From NCBI GenBank assembly GCA_903824675.1, contig CAIJXV010000005.1:18950-82949 (forward strand): a DNA stretch of 64,000 nt, in the 5' to 3' direction. The notes beneath the pieces are model-generated. The model was given only the letters and a program-made list of their open reading frames with translations. It ran no database searches and was not told the DNA's origin. The position numbers were made by a program, and so were the translations under genes. The first letter of the stretch is position 1. Each line of letters starts with the position of its first letter. Positions 7,838 through 16,754 of the stretch are shown here, one piece after another. This stretch comes from an uncultured bacterium. GTDB taxonomy: Bacteria; Verrucomicrobiota; Kiritimatiellia; CAIKKV01; CAIJXV01.

Positions 7838-10800
7838 TCATGGCTCCGCCTCCACCCTCAGGTCGTCCAGCACAAGAGGCCCCCCTGTGCCATCCCTGAT
7901 ATTAATGGCTCGCAATCGGGCCGGGGTGTCGTCTTTGAACTTGAGTCCAGTCAATTTTTCGATGCCGTTCACGTAAAGATTCCACGTCTTGGTAGCGTAG
8001 TTCTGCTCGACTTTGAGCGCGACCCACTGGGATACGAGTAGCGTGTTTGAAGCGGCAACCCACGTTCCGCCTCCCTGGCCATCTCCGTCAAAGGCGACGA
8101 CCCCTGCAGTCGCATTGAAACTGACAAGCGCGGTGGCCCCACTGGGCAGGTTGGTGGGCGGCACGGTTTGTGTTGGGTTCCAGTAGACCCATGTCTCCGC
8201 CGTGACAACGGTAGCCGTCGAAGCCAATCCATGGACGTATGTCGCGGCGAGGCCGGCACTTTGCACGGCTTGGAAACCGGATCGGGCGGCAAAGGATTGA
8301 ACGGCTACCCCTTCTGTCGCCGTCCACCCTTGCTGACCATCCAGAATGCCCGCAACATAGCCGTTCGTGCTTTCAAACCCGGCGGTGAAGGGCAGTATCG
8401 AATTGAGCATGTGTAAGGGGTCTGTCCCAAACACATGGACTTCCGCGCCGTCGGAAATGCCGTCGCCATCCGTGTCCGAGTTAGTGGGGCAGGTTCCCGC
8501 ATGGAACTCGTCAAAATTGGAGAGCCCGTCTAGGTCGAAATCCGCCCCCAGTTGCCAGATCGCCACCACCTGGTTGCTAGACCATTCCATCCCATGGACC
8601 CGCACGTCGTCCATGGAACCTGCCCAGTAATTCGAAGGCGTCGCCCCGGTGGTCGCTCCCAGTCGGGGTTTCGTGGCATCCTGATCCACGTATCCGAACG
8701 ATGTCCCCCACTCGAAGTTCGTCTCGGCCCTCAATATCCCATCCACGTAGAGCCGTAACGCCTGGCCGCCGTAGGTCCCCGCTATGTGCCTCCACTGGCT
8801 GTTGGTGAGCGTACAGGCATATTGTGCCGATTTGGCCCCCGATGCGCAGATCCTGAAGGTCAACTTGCCCTGCTCGTACAGGAGTTCGTACCCGGTATTC
8901 GTGCCCACCGGCTTCTTGCTGTAGAATACTGCCGTGCCATTGGTCAAAGTCAGGCTCGGTTTGGCCCAGAGCCCCACGCTCACGTAACCCGGCTTCAGGC
9001 TGGTACTGTCATTAAACTGGACATAATCATCGGTTCCGTCAAAAGCCAAGGCGTTGCTGATCACGCCCATACCCCAACTATTGGAAGCCATGTTGCACTG
9101 CCAGCCCTGGTTCGAAGCCGACGTGGAGTCCGCCACGTTCGTCCCCGTCGCTTCGTCCAACTTCCACCAGGCACCCGGCACATCCTCCCCGCCATAGTCG
9201 GGATCAAGCCCGTAATCCAGTTCCCACCAGTCCGGCAATCCATCGTTGTCGGTGTCCGGATCAGCCAGGGTAATATCGATCCCCGTGACATTGGTGTTCA
9301 AATCCACTGGATTGTTCGCATATTCCGCCCGCGCTTCCCAATAATCGTTCGACGCATTCCCGTTCGAGTCCCGAAAGGCTTCAACACAATAGTTCGAGTA
9401 AGGATGCAGGTGCGTGATGGCATATGAACCCGGCGCTTCCAGCACGTCGGCCCCAATAACCGTTCCATCGCCATCCGACAAGGTCGCCACGACCCAAATC
9501 ACCCCCGTCTGGCCGCCAGTGTAGCCCACCGTCCCGTTGATATTCCAAGGATGGCTTTCTTCGTCCTGAGGATCGGTGTCCGCCGCGTACTCCTCGCCGC
9601 TGGTGTATTCATCCCCATCCGGGTCCAAAGCCGCATCCGCCGCATTGGTCGGTGATAGGCCGTTTGCCGATTCCCACCAGTCCGGCAGTCCATCACTGTC
9701 AGAATCGGGATCCAGGAGCGTCACATCGACGCCGATCACGCGGTTGGTGATCCAAAGCGAGTTGCTGGTTATTCCGTTCGCTTCCATCGCACTAAACGTC
9801 GAATTTCCGTCGCTGTCCCGGTAGGACCGAATCCAGTAGTTGGTTCCCGGCAGGTTGACAAGGCGGTACAACCCCGGCTCGCACAACACCTGGCAATGAT
9901 TGGTCGCCCAACTCGTATCGTTTGTCACCGCCACCACCCAGACCATCCCGGTCTGACGTCCCGCATAGAAGATCGCGCCGGAAACATTAGGCGGGTCATT
10001 CGGGTCCAAAGGATTGTGCCCGTTCGACACCTCCCAGCCGTCACCCATGCCATCATCGTCAGTATCGCTGTTGAGAACGTCCGTATACCAGGTGAGTTCC
10101 CCTTCCACGTAGGTCCCGCCATTAGTTCGGGCGCCACCGGGATAAACATTGGTCCCCACGACCCCACTATATCCATCCACCAGTCCGTCACTGTCGCTGT
10201 CCCGCTCGGTCATGCTCGACCCGTAAAGATATTTCTCACGCCCGTCGACCAAACCATCCCCATCAGTATCGAGGTCGGCATTCCCGGCCGCATAGAACCG
10301 CCGGAAATAATTCGTGGTCCCCGTGTCCGTCCAGAATATCGCGTTGGTCCCTGTCGTTGCGAGATTCGTGGCCGCCAGCGACCAGTCGTAATCGGAAAGG
10401 TTGGTGGTAGCGTAGATCTCCAGCCGGTTGGTAAAATCGTTCGGGTAGGCAATTTCCAATTTGACGTTGTTCGAGACCACTGACGCCGACTGGATGATGA
10501 TGTCGGTCTCCGCAGCCAGGAGCCGCATCAGCAGCATTTCCCCGCCTCCATTGGACTTGGCGGCCATGAGCGACGCATTTGCCTCCTCCGGAACGTATAC
10601 CAGTTCTTGGAGTTGACGGTCCAAAATGAGGTTATACCGGATCACGAGCCGCGACGAATCGAACATTCCTGTATACCGCCGCCAGTCATCCCCGGACCAG
10701 GCCGCACGATCCGCATCATTGAATAAAGCATAAACCCACCAAGTCGGATCATAATCCCGCTCCGCCGGTAACGAGGCGATTTCTTCTTGGTTTGCATTTA

Positions 10801-11197
10801 CAAACACCCGGTCCCGCGTCTTGGGGTCTTCCCAGACATATACAGGAAACACCATCACTCCGTTGAGATGGCGCGGCAATAATCCTTTAAAAAAGGTTTT
10901 CGGAAACCCGGCCGGGTCAAACGGCATCGGATTCGGGTCTGCCACCTGCGTCCACCCCCAGGGCACATCCTCCGGAAAGGCGAGAGGCATCCAGGCCCAT
11001 TGCTGGGCCACATAATCGGACGCCAGGTCCTGAAGCGAAGCGACTTCGTAATCCTTATAATAGAGATAAGTATCCCAATCGTAGTACCCGGGTCGATCCA
11101 ACTCACTTGGCAACTCGGCTTCTTGACCCGTCACAGAAAGAGCCACCAGTACAAAAACCAGCACGGCTTGACACCAGCCCTTAACCCATTGCTTCAT
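7838..11197 (-). CDS. Large secreted TSP3-repeat / LamG protein
   Basis: The start is set at ATG 11197, where AGGAG lies eight bases upstream and a signal peptide follows (MKQWVKGWCQAVLVFVLVALSVTGQ); the frame is open further upstream but without support. The product is 1,119 aa. It carries calcium-binding thrombospondin type-3-like strings (DTDGDGLVDG, DSDSDGLPDWWE, DPDTDNDGLPDWWE, DTDGDGISDG). Two SpaA-like beta modules lie between them (each with a YTGGQTG or YAGRQTG start and a 'YRDSDGNS' type end). A LamG/concanavalin-like domain opens with GAWWKLDEATG near residue 730, and a second lectin-like domain forms the last 200 residues. It is likely a cell-surface adhesin or carbohydrate-binding protein. 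It is the first gene of the RHS operon, its stop 14 bases from the RHS start. Confidence 0.85.
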   Translation of the reverse strand: MKQWVKGWCQAVLVFVLVALSVTGQEAELPSELDRPGYYDWDTYLYYKDYEVASLQDLASDYVAQQWAWMPLAFPEDVPWGWTQVADPNPMPFDPAGFPKTFFKGLLPRHLNGVMVFPVYVWEDPKTRDRVFVNANQEEIASLPAERDYDPTWWVYALFNDADRAAWSGDDWRRYTGMFDSSRLVIRYNLILDRQLQELVYVPEEANASLMAAKSNGGGEMLLMRLLAAETDIIIQSASVVSNNVKLEIAYPNDFTNRLEIYATTNLSDYDWSLAATNLATTGTNAIFWTDTGTTNYFRRFYAAGNADLDTDGDGLVDGREKYLYGSSMTERDSDSDGLVDGYSGVVGTNVYPGGARTNGGTYVEGELTWYTDVLNSDTDDDGMGDGWEVSNGHNPLDPNDPPNVSGAIFYAGRQTGMVWVVAVTNDTSWATNHCQVLCEPGLYRLVNLPGTNYWIRSYRDSDGNSTFSAMEANGITSNSLWITNRVIGVDVTLLDPDSDSDGLPDWWESANGLSPTNAADAALDPDGDEYTSGEEYAADTDPQDEESHPWNINGTVGYTGGQTGVIWVVATLSDGDGTVIGADVLEAPGSYAITHLHPYSNYCVEAFRDSNGNASNDYWEARAEYANNPVDLNTNVTGIDITLADPDTDNDGLPDWWELDYGLDPDYGGEDVPGAWWKLDEATGTNVADSTSASNQGWQCNMASNSWGMGVISNALAFDGTDDYVQFNDSTSLKPGYVSVGLWAKPSLTLTNGTAVFYSKKPVGTNTGYELLYEQGKLTFRICASGAKSAQYACTLTNSQWRHIAGTYGGQALRLYVDGILRAETNFEWGTSFGYVDQDATKPRLGATTGATPSNYWAGSMDDVRVHGMEWSSNQVVAIWQLGADFDLDGLSNFDEFHAGTCPTNSDTDGDGISDGAEVHVFGTDPLHMLNSILPFTAGFESTNGYVAGILDGQQGWTATEGVAVQSFAARSGFQAVQSAGLAATYVHGLASTATVVTAETWVYWNPTQTVPPTNLPSGATALVSFNATAGVVAFDGDGQGGGTWVAASNTLLVSQWVALKVEQNYATKTWNLYVNGIEKLTGLKFKDDTPARLRAINIRDGTGGPLVLDDLRVEAEP

Positions 11198-11386
11198 AAA
11201 GCGCTCCTGGCTCAGCCACCTGTTGTTTCCCAAACACGCGCCCGATCCCGCCCCACTGGAATTTCTCGGCACTGGCAGTACCGCCTCAGCCCTCGAACCC
11301 GATCCTTCATCAATTCCTGTCACTTTACGCTTCACACTCCGGGATGCAAACTATATCCGTGTAAGATTGCGGGCTCTTCGGTCAAC

Positions 11387-12730
11387 TCACATCTCTTTCA
11401 CCAGCGCTGCGATCCGCTCCGCGTCTTTCTTCCACGTTTCCGCAGTCATCTCCGCGCAGATGCTGAGTACCTGCTCTTTGGAACTCTTGCTTTTGCCGTC
11501 GTCATTCCCATTCGTCAGCAGCCGTGGCAGGGCTCCTTCAAGTGCCGCCCGGACTTGTTCCTGTCCCGGGCGGAAATAGTGCGTGGTAACGACCTCGACG
11601 GTCCGGTGTCCGCTGATGAGTTTGACGGTTTCAATGGGGACTCCGCGCGAAAGCGCCTCGGTGATCCACGTCGTACGGAGGGAGTGGAAATCCAGCACCG
11701 ATGCCTTTCGCGCGCACTGCGCGCGTGTTGCATGGATCTTGGCATCCTTGAATCCTGCCAGGTCGAACGCCTTCCGCAGACGCCAGGTGATGCCCTGCTG
11801 GTTCTCCATCTGCATCGCAGCCACATTAGGCCAGACATACTCGCTCTTGCCATTTCGCCGCTCGTGGGCCAGGGCCAGTTCCCCCATGAGGTGCTCGTAG
11901 ATTGGAATGCAGACCGTTTCCCCGGTCTTACTGGTCTTGATCGTGATACTGGGGTGGGGGCCCTTCATGTTCACGTCCTCCCACTTGAGCAGACAGCAAT
12001 CGCCCCGCCGCATGGCCGTGCTCAGTCCGCAAACGATGATCGGACGGCAGAACTCGTCATCCTTCACCGCATCCAGAAGCTTCTGAACTTCCGCCATGGT
12101 GAACGGCTTGCGGTGAATGTGGTGTTCCTCGTGCGCCGTGATCCCATCGAAAGGATTCCGCAGAACCCCGTATTCGACCTGAAGGAACTTGAAGATAGCC
12201 CGCATGCGTTTCAGGGAATCGTTCCAAGTTTTCGGCGCTACCTTACGGCCGGCCTCCACTTCCATGAATCCCCGAGCCATCTCACGGGTCACCTGAGCGG
12301 CCTCTAATAATTCTGGGTTTTTCACCTGGACATATTCCACGAACCGTTTGATCGTGGCATGCACATCTGTGACGTAGCGGGGGTGGAGTGTCCGTCGTTT
12401 CTTGGGCATCCGATCCCAGGCGCTTTGAAGGTCGGCAATAGGGAAGGTGAGGATCTTCGAACCGTACTTGATCTCGTGAAGGTTCTGAACCAGAGATTCC
12501 GCTGACTTCTGGCTCCGGGCGTCTGTGATCAACTGCTCCAGCTTCGATTGCGCCTGACCACGGGACCGCTCGAACGCCGTGTCGCCTTCCTCACGCAAAG
12601 ATTCCGGCGGCAAACCCTTGACTTCTACGCCTAAATTCGTAGCATACCGGTTCCCATTGACCATGTATGCACCATACCACCATTTGGACTTGAGAGTGCC
12701 ATCCGGTTTCCGTCGGAGTTCCAGGGGCAT
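11387..12730 (-). CDS. Tyrosine recombinase / phage-type integrase
   Basis: This 447-residue protein has a core-binding SAM-like domain (about 95-190) and a tyrosine recombinase catalytic domain (about 208-395). The catalytic set is complete: Arg241 (STAMRRGD), Lys268 (TSKTG), His349/Arg352 (DFHSLR), His375 (SGHR) and the nucleophile Tyr385 (THYFRPG). GGAGG lies five bases before the ATG. Such enzymes integrate and excise genomic islands or phages at attachment sites. It points away from tRNA-Gly(CCC), which begins 124 bases upstream, so it marks a probable island border, although islands normally lie on the 3' side of the tRNA. A small inverted repeat (TTGTC-N7-GACAA, about 12744-12760) in the leader could be a regulator site. 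Confidence 0.9.
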   Translation of the reverse strand: MPLELRRKPDGTLKSKWWYGAYMVNGNRYATNLGVEVKGLPPESLREEGDTAFERSRGQAQSKLEQLITDARSQKSAESLVQNLHEIKYGSKILTFPIADLQSAWDRMPKKRRTLHPRYVTDVHATIKRFVEYVQVKNPELLEAAQVTREMARGFMEVEAGRKVAPKTWNDSLKRMRAIFKFLQVEYGVLRNPFDGITAHEEHHIHRKPFTMAEVQKLLDAVKDDEFCRPIIVCGLSTAMRRGDCCLLKWEDVNMKGPHPSITIKTSKTGETVCIPIYEHLMGELALAHERRNGKSEYVWPNVAAMQMENQQGITWRLRKAFDLAGFKDAKIHATRAQCARKASVLDFHSLRTTWITEALSRGVPIETVKLISGHRTVEVVTTHYFRPGQEQVRAALEGALPRLLTNGNDDGKSKSSKEQVLSICAEMTAETWKKDAERIAALVKEM

Positions 12731-12853
12731 TGTGACCTCCTATTTTGTCTGTAAGCGACAAGGAGAACACTACGCCACAACATGGACAATGGCAAGGTGA
12801 AAAACAAAACTTTTAACAAAACTTTACAGGTAAAAAAGCCTATTTTGCTATAT

Positions 12854-12928
<75 letters not shown>

Positions 12929-13148
12929 CTTCTTTTAGCCATATTTCCTAATGATTTCGCCTTATTTTAGCGGTTTATTTTGATTATTCTGCGTTTGCCT
13001 ATTTTGCGCATAGATACACAAAAGAGCCCTTTTAGGCAGTCAAATTGTCACCAAATTATCAACAGAATTCCTTCCCTTCGGAATCGGTCAATAGTTAAGA
13101 AAACGGATATTGGCGCCCATCTGCACAGCACCCAGCCAGTCCGAGGCG

Positions 13149-13189
13149 AAAAAACGCCAGCTCCCCCTATTACGGGAATCGCCGGCGTT
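13149..13189 (-). terminator. Rho-independent terminator (minus strand)
   Basis: On the minus strand AACGCCGGC pairs with GCTGGCGTT with one mismatch, an inner GATTCCC/GGGGGA element extends the stem, and TTTTTT follows. It sits about 20 bases past the stop of the minus-strand remnant at 13208, which supports a once functional gene there. Confidence 0.7.
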
Positions 13190-13207
13190 CCAGGTTTAAC
13201 GACTCAC

Positions 13208-13387
13208 TCAACCCGCCTGCTCCATGCAGCGGACCAGCCGATAGCTCCGCGTCATCCAGTTTGAACGCACCTGTCGCGCCCAATCCGGTTCACGGACCGC
13301 GCTATCTGCGTCTTCGCCCCAGGCTTCCCGAATACCATCGGCTGCCTCTCGGCGTATCGTATAGTTATAATGCGTTTTGATGACTTC
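13208..13387 (-). pseudogene. Start-less 59-codon open frame, probable gene remnant
   Basis: Between a TAA at 13388-13390 and a TGA at 13208-13210 the minus strand is open for 59 codons. It reads like real protein (THYNYTIRREAADGIREAWG ... RSNWMTRSYRLVRCMEQAG). There is no plausible start codon, yet a good terminator follows. I do not recognise the family. The simplest view is the 3' end of a truncated gene. Confidence 0.35.
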
Positions 13388-13417
13388 TTAAGGAGGTGGG
13401 GTAGACTAGGGAGATTG

Positions 13418-13441
13418 ACCTGTGGAACGAATTCCACAGGT
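13418..13441. promoter_or_regulatory. Perfect 10-bp-arm palindrome upstream of mrr
   Basis: The arms ACCTGTGGAA and TTCCACAGGT flank a four-base centre. On the minus strand the loop reads TTCG. A looser repeat of the same GGTGG..GAAT / ATTCCACC theme lies at 13440-13480. It may be an operator for the restriction gene 160 bases downstream, a structured RNA, or an element end. Confidence 0.4.
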
Positions 13442-13602
13442 GGCGGAATGGGTGCTATAGCGACATATTCCACCGTCGGAATGGAGTTATTTCGCCTGCC
13501 TATCTTCCAGAATTGAAAGATGCGGGATCCGGGGTCCTCCTTGACGGCAGGGTGGGTGGGTGTCAATATGACGGGGATCGCAATGCAAAAAAGAGGCTCT
13601 TA

Positions 13603-14481
13603 ATGGCTATTAAAAAAGAAGGCACGCAGTTTCTCCGCTGGTTCGGACCTTTACTCGATGCGCTTCGTGCATTGGGAGGGTCTGGTACTCCAGAGGAAGC
13701 GGTGGACAAAGTCGCTGAACTCTCCAAAGTGCCGGAATCAATACAGAATGAATTGATGGAATCCGGGCAACCCAGGTTCAGGAACCAAGTGGCTTGGGCG
13801 CGATTTTATTTAAAACGGGAAGGCTTACTCGATTCTTCAACACGCGGAGTTTGGCGACTGACAGAGAAGGGGCAGAAGACGAACCTGACCTATGCTCAGG
13901 CGCAGGAAATATTCCGTAAACAGGTCAAGATTGATTCGGATGCGCGAAAAGAGAAGGCCAAAGAACATCCATCTGAACCAGAACGGGATACCCCCGAAGA
14001 AGTTGACCTGACCATTGCTGCGGATTATCGGGATCGGCTCTTGGAAACGATTCAAGATCTCCCTTCTGGCGGGTTTGAGCGCCTATGTCAGCGGTTATTG
14101 CGCGAAGCGGGATTCCAGCAGGTTACGGTCACAGGTCAGAGCGGTGACAATGGAATCGACGGGCATGGCATTTTGGAGCTCAATGCCTTTGTTACCTTCA
14201 AAGTTTTGTTCCAATGCAAGCGGTATAAGGGAAGCGTTACGACTTCCCAGATTCGGGATTTCCGTGGGGCTATGGAGGGCCGGGCTGATAAAGGGATCAT
14301 TCTCACCACGGGTACGTTCACGCAGGATGCCCGGCGAGAGGCGAGGAGGGATGGAGCCCGGCCTATTGAATTGGTTGATGGTGATAAACTGGTCGATATG
14401 TTCGAGAAGCTGGAACTTGGTCTGAAACCCAAGACGGTTTTTGAAGTGGACGATGCGTTCTTTGATGAGTTTCGCAAATAA
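13603..14481 (+). CDS. mrr: Mrr-family type IV restriction endonuclease
   Basis: The start chosen is ATG 13603 (MAIKKEGTQF), with AGAGG seven bases before it; an upstream ATG at 13513 adds a non-conserved leader. The 292-aa protein has an Mrr N-terminal winged-helix DNA-recognition domain (about 15-95), a charged linker and a PD-(D/E)xK nuclease domain (140-275). Catalytic landmarks are Phe158-Glu159, Asp186 in GIDGHG and Gln204-Cys-Lys206 in FQCKRY. Mrr enzymes cut DNA carrying foreign modification and act in the cytoplasm as defence. The GIY-YIG gene follows nine bases later, so the two are probably co-transcribed. The setting next to an integrase and tRNA supports an acquired defence module. 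Confidence 0.88.
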   Translation: MAIKKEGTQFLRWFGPLLDALRALGGSGTPEEAVDKVAELSKVPESIQNELMESGQPRFRNQVAWARFYLKREGLLDSSTRGVWRLTEKGQKTNLTYAQAQEIFRKQVKIDSDARKEKAKEHPSEPERDTPEEVDLTIAADYRDRLLETIQDLPSGGFERLCQRLLREAGFQQVTVTGQSGDNGIDGHGILELNAFVTFKVLFQCKRYKGSVTTSQIRDFRGAMEGRADKGIILTTGTFTQDARREARRDGARPIELVDGDKLVDMFEKLELGLKPKTVFEVDDAFFDEFRK

Positions 14482-14769
<288 letters not shown>

Positions 14770-14796
14770 TAAGGCACACGGGTGCCCAGTTGCCTA

Positions 14797-14816
14797 CAAG
14801 AATCTTGCACCTGACC
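14797..14816. repeat. Left copy of 20-bp direct repeat flanking the 192-aa gene
   Basis: CAAGAATCTTGCACCTGACC matches 18 of 20 bases of the segment at 15508-15527, 711 bases away in the same orientation. The first half is itself a palindrome (CAAGAATCTTG). The pair encloses exactly one gene, which resembles a small inserted cassette. Confidence 0.5.
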
Positions 14817-14825
14817 GTCCATTCG

Positions 14826-15404
14826 TTATCGGAGCCACACGCAGTACGGCCGCGCAATTCGGGCTATTGCAACAACTTTACGATAACGGGATTTCATTTT
14901 TTCGGGGTGCGCCGTCATATCTTTCTTAACTGTGCATATAGTCGAACAGCCGAGTATGAACCTTAAGGGCTTCTGAATATCTGCTAAGTCTCCGTAATTC
15001 CACAAATCCAATAGTCCACTGACTTCGGTTGTCAGCATATCGAAAACAAGGGCAGCCGCACTGTTGTCCAACTTTCCTGTGACAGGACTTATGTCTTTCG
15101 GGAGGGGGAGCCATACCTCTCGATTTTCAGCGTACTCGCTGGCTACTTCCTCCGTTGTGGTCGGGCGTGCGCCACCCTTTGACGCGGGAGAAATGAATAT
15201 CGCGTATGCCGGAGCGGTCTGGCAGATTCCCTGGACTTGAAGGGGCCGTGCTTTGGGCGATCTCATGAGCCAGAAGGTTTTGCCGGTACGGTCAATATCC
15301 GCTGTTTTTCTCTGGAATATCTTATCAACTCCTTCACGGGCATGGTCTCCCATCACGCTTATTACACACCGGGAGCAGTTCAGTGCATCTTCAAGTAGCT
15401 GCAT
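14826..15404 (-). CDS. Hypothetical 192-aa protein in the accessory region
   Basis: The preferred start is the ATG at 15404 (MQLLEDALNC), because AAGGG lies six bases upstream; ATGs at 15410 and 15437 are alternatives. The protein is soluble, without a signal peptide or clear membrane segment, with a Cys pair near the N-terminus (NCSRC) and a central segment FISPASKGGARPTTTEE. The amino-acid composition and length support a real gene, but I recognise no domain. It is convergent with the Mrr/GIY-YIG pair, and 20-bp direct repeats lie on both sides, so it may be a separately acquired cassette. Function unknown; a defence role would be a guess from position. Confidence 0.6.
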   Translation of the reverse strand: MQLLEDALNCSRCVISVMGDHAREGVDKIFQRKTADIDRTGKTFWLMRSPKARPLQVQGICQTAPAYAIFISPASKGGARPTTTEEVASEYAENREVWLPLPKDISPVTGKLDNSAAALVFDMLTTEVSGLLDLWNYGDLADIQKPLRFILGCSTICTVKKDMTAHPEKMKSRYRKVVAIARIARPYCVWLR

Positions 15405-15507
15405 ATTCATCCCTTTTGTCAGTAAATCCCCGTTCAACGTCGATACTCTACTCCCGGCATCGCGGGCCTGTCTAGCCTTTCGCGGCCAGCCAGGGTCCGG
15501 TCACCAG

Positions 15508-15527
15508 CAAGATTCTTGCACCTGGCC
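15508..15527. repeat. Right copy of 20-bp direct repeat
   Basis: CAAGATTCTTGCACCTGGCC, 18/20 identical to 14797-14816. Locally it lies in an imperfect palindrome (CCAG..CAAGATTCTTG..CTGG). Confidence 0.5.
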
Positions 15528-15562
15528 TATGACAGTCGAGGTTCGCCCGGACAACCTCGGTG

Positions 15563-15589
15563 GCGCGATTAACATCGCGCTTGTGTTTT
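15563..15589 (+). terminator. Terminator-like hairpin
   Basis: GCGCGAT and ATCGCGC form a perfect 7-bp stem around TAAC, followed by TTGTGTTTT. No intact plus-strand gene ends here, so it may be left from a deleted gene. Confidence 0.4.
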
Positions 15590-16117
15590 AGACCTTGCTC
15601 GGGCACGCTTTTTTCAATGAAAGCGCTTCTTCATACTTGCCTCCTCGGGCGGGTTCCCATATTCCTGGGCCGGACACGCGGGCACTGTCGAGTCGGCCTG
15701 GATCATGGCGTTCAAGATCCGGTCGATGCCGGCGTCAGGGTCTAGCCTATTCCGCGATGCTCGGAGGCAGGTGAGACGCTGACACATGCTTCTATGTCAT
15801 GAATTACGGACTACTTGGGAAATGCGATATCGAGGTCGTGACGATCGGCACCAGCCATCCATATTCCGTGCTTAAAATCGGTGTGGATCTCCCATTAAAT
15901 CCTAGATCTAACGCATTTATGCGAAATAACCCATGCGTGAGTCTCGTTATTTAGCGCTTATTGGGCTAATTCTGCAGTTGGCATGGCACCTGCTATTTAT
16001 GTAATTGTCCTAAGATTGGTTGGATAAAACGGCATGGGCCACGCGCCTTATAAAACCGTTCCTTCTGGTCGAATGGAGTGCCAGCAGAGCAGGCGAAATA
16101 GCTCTGAAAACGCAAGA

Positions 16118-16138
16118 GGCCGGGTTGCCCGGCCTTTT
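16118..16138 (+). terminator. Rho-independent terminator
   Basis: GGCCGGG pairs perfectly with CCCGGCC across a three-base loop, followed by TTTT and GTGTTTT. The upstream DNA holds no intact gene. Confidence 0.6.
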
Positions 16139-16421
16139 GTGTTTTAGAGGACAATTTGCCGACGGCGGGGGGGGACGAGATTGGGAATGTGGTTGCCGCG
16201 CAGGCCTTGTTTTGCGACCTGGACTCCGCCTCAGTTGGGCACTCGACCGCATGGCATCAGACTGCGGAATGGGCTGAAAAGGGCGACAGCCAATCAGCCG
16301 AAGAAGGCAAAAGCAGGTAACGATGTCGGGAAAGTGTTGGATCCGGATTTCTGAGGCGTTAACAGACTTTCACTTTGCCTTTTTGATGGTCTCAGACCAT
16401 TACCCACGGAACTCCCGTTCC

Positions 16422-16666
16422 ATCCTTCGTCGGGCGCATCTGCGATTCGGTGAAAATTCACCTATTTCCTTGATAACCGCCCCAGATGGGGCTTCGCCCG
16501 TAACCCGATTCCCCGTTGTTGTGGGCCGGGCCTCTGCGCCCGGCGTCCGCGGATCCATCTCCCGACGCCCGCCACAGAGGGCAGGCCGACATCGATTGAA
16601 AACGGTTGGGTAAACGCCCTTTAGGCGGTTTCTGTACACCGAATCGCAGATGCGCCATCCTTCGTC
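16422..16666. mobile_element. MITE-like element with 20-bp terminal inverted repeats and 10-bp target duplication
   Basis: The left end GGCGCATCTGCGATTCGGTG (16433-16452) is the exact reverse complement of the right end CACCGAATCGCAGATGCGCC (16637-16656). Immediately outside, ATCCTTCGTC occurs at 16422-16431 and again at 16657-16666, as expected for a target-site duplication. The 225-bp body codes for nothing convincing and contains GC-rich hairpins such as GCCGGGC...GCGCCCGGC. This is the structure of a non-autonomous transposable element. A related sequence lies inverted at 61486-61656. Confidence 0.75.
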
Positions 16667-16688
16667 CCCTGTCCGCTTTTCGACTTGC

Positions 16689-16714
16689 AATACCCCCGAT
16701 AGACGGGTATTTTT
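16689..16714 (+). terminator. Hairpin with T-run upstream of the TPR gene
   Basis: AATACCC pairs with GGGTATT around a nine-base loop, followed by further T residues. It lies 40 bases before the next start codon, so it either insulates that gene from the accessory DNA or acts as a leader attenuator. Confidence 0.55.
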
Positions 16715-16754
16715 AAAGACAGTTTTTGGGTAACGTCCAGCACGGGTTATATTT

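Larger units (their letters stand above)
12929..13602. other. Non-coding interval between tRNA-Gly and mrr, with decayed coding remnant
   Basis: This stretch has no convincing intact gene. It is AT-rich just after the tRNA. It contains a minus-strand terminator (13149-13189), a start-less open frame ending at 13208, and a perfect palindrome at 13418-13441, each listed separately. Frames at 12980-13264 (+) and 13252-13566 (-) have no start support and no recognisable composition. The region looks like eroded mobile DNA. Confidence 0.6.
15405..16431. other. Gene-poor interval with decayed sequence
   Basis: About 1 kb before the MITE-like element holds no intact gene. It contains the right 20-bp direct repeat (15508-15527), two terminator-like hairpins (15563-15589 and 16118-16138), and a minus-strand fragment reading DPDAGIDRILNAMIQADSTV near 15680-15745 with no start or clear family. 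The rest is AT-rich filler. Confidence 0.55.

Noticed and set aside
11000..12307. 435-codon plus-strand frame across the TSP3 gene start and the integrase
   Set aside because: It is antisense to two well-supported genes, and the protein is low in recognisable structure.
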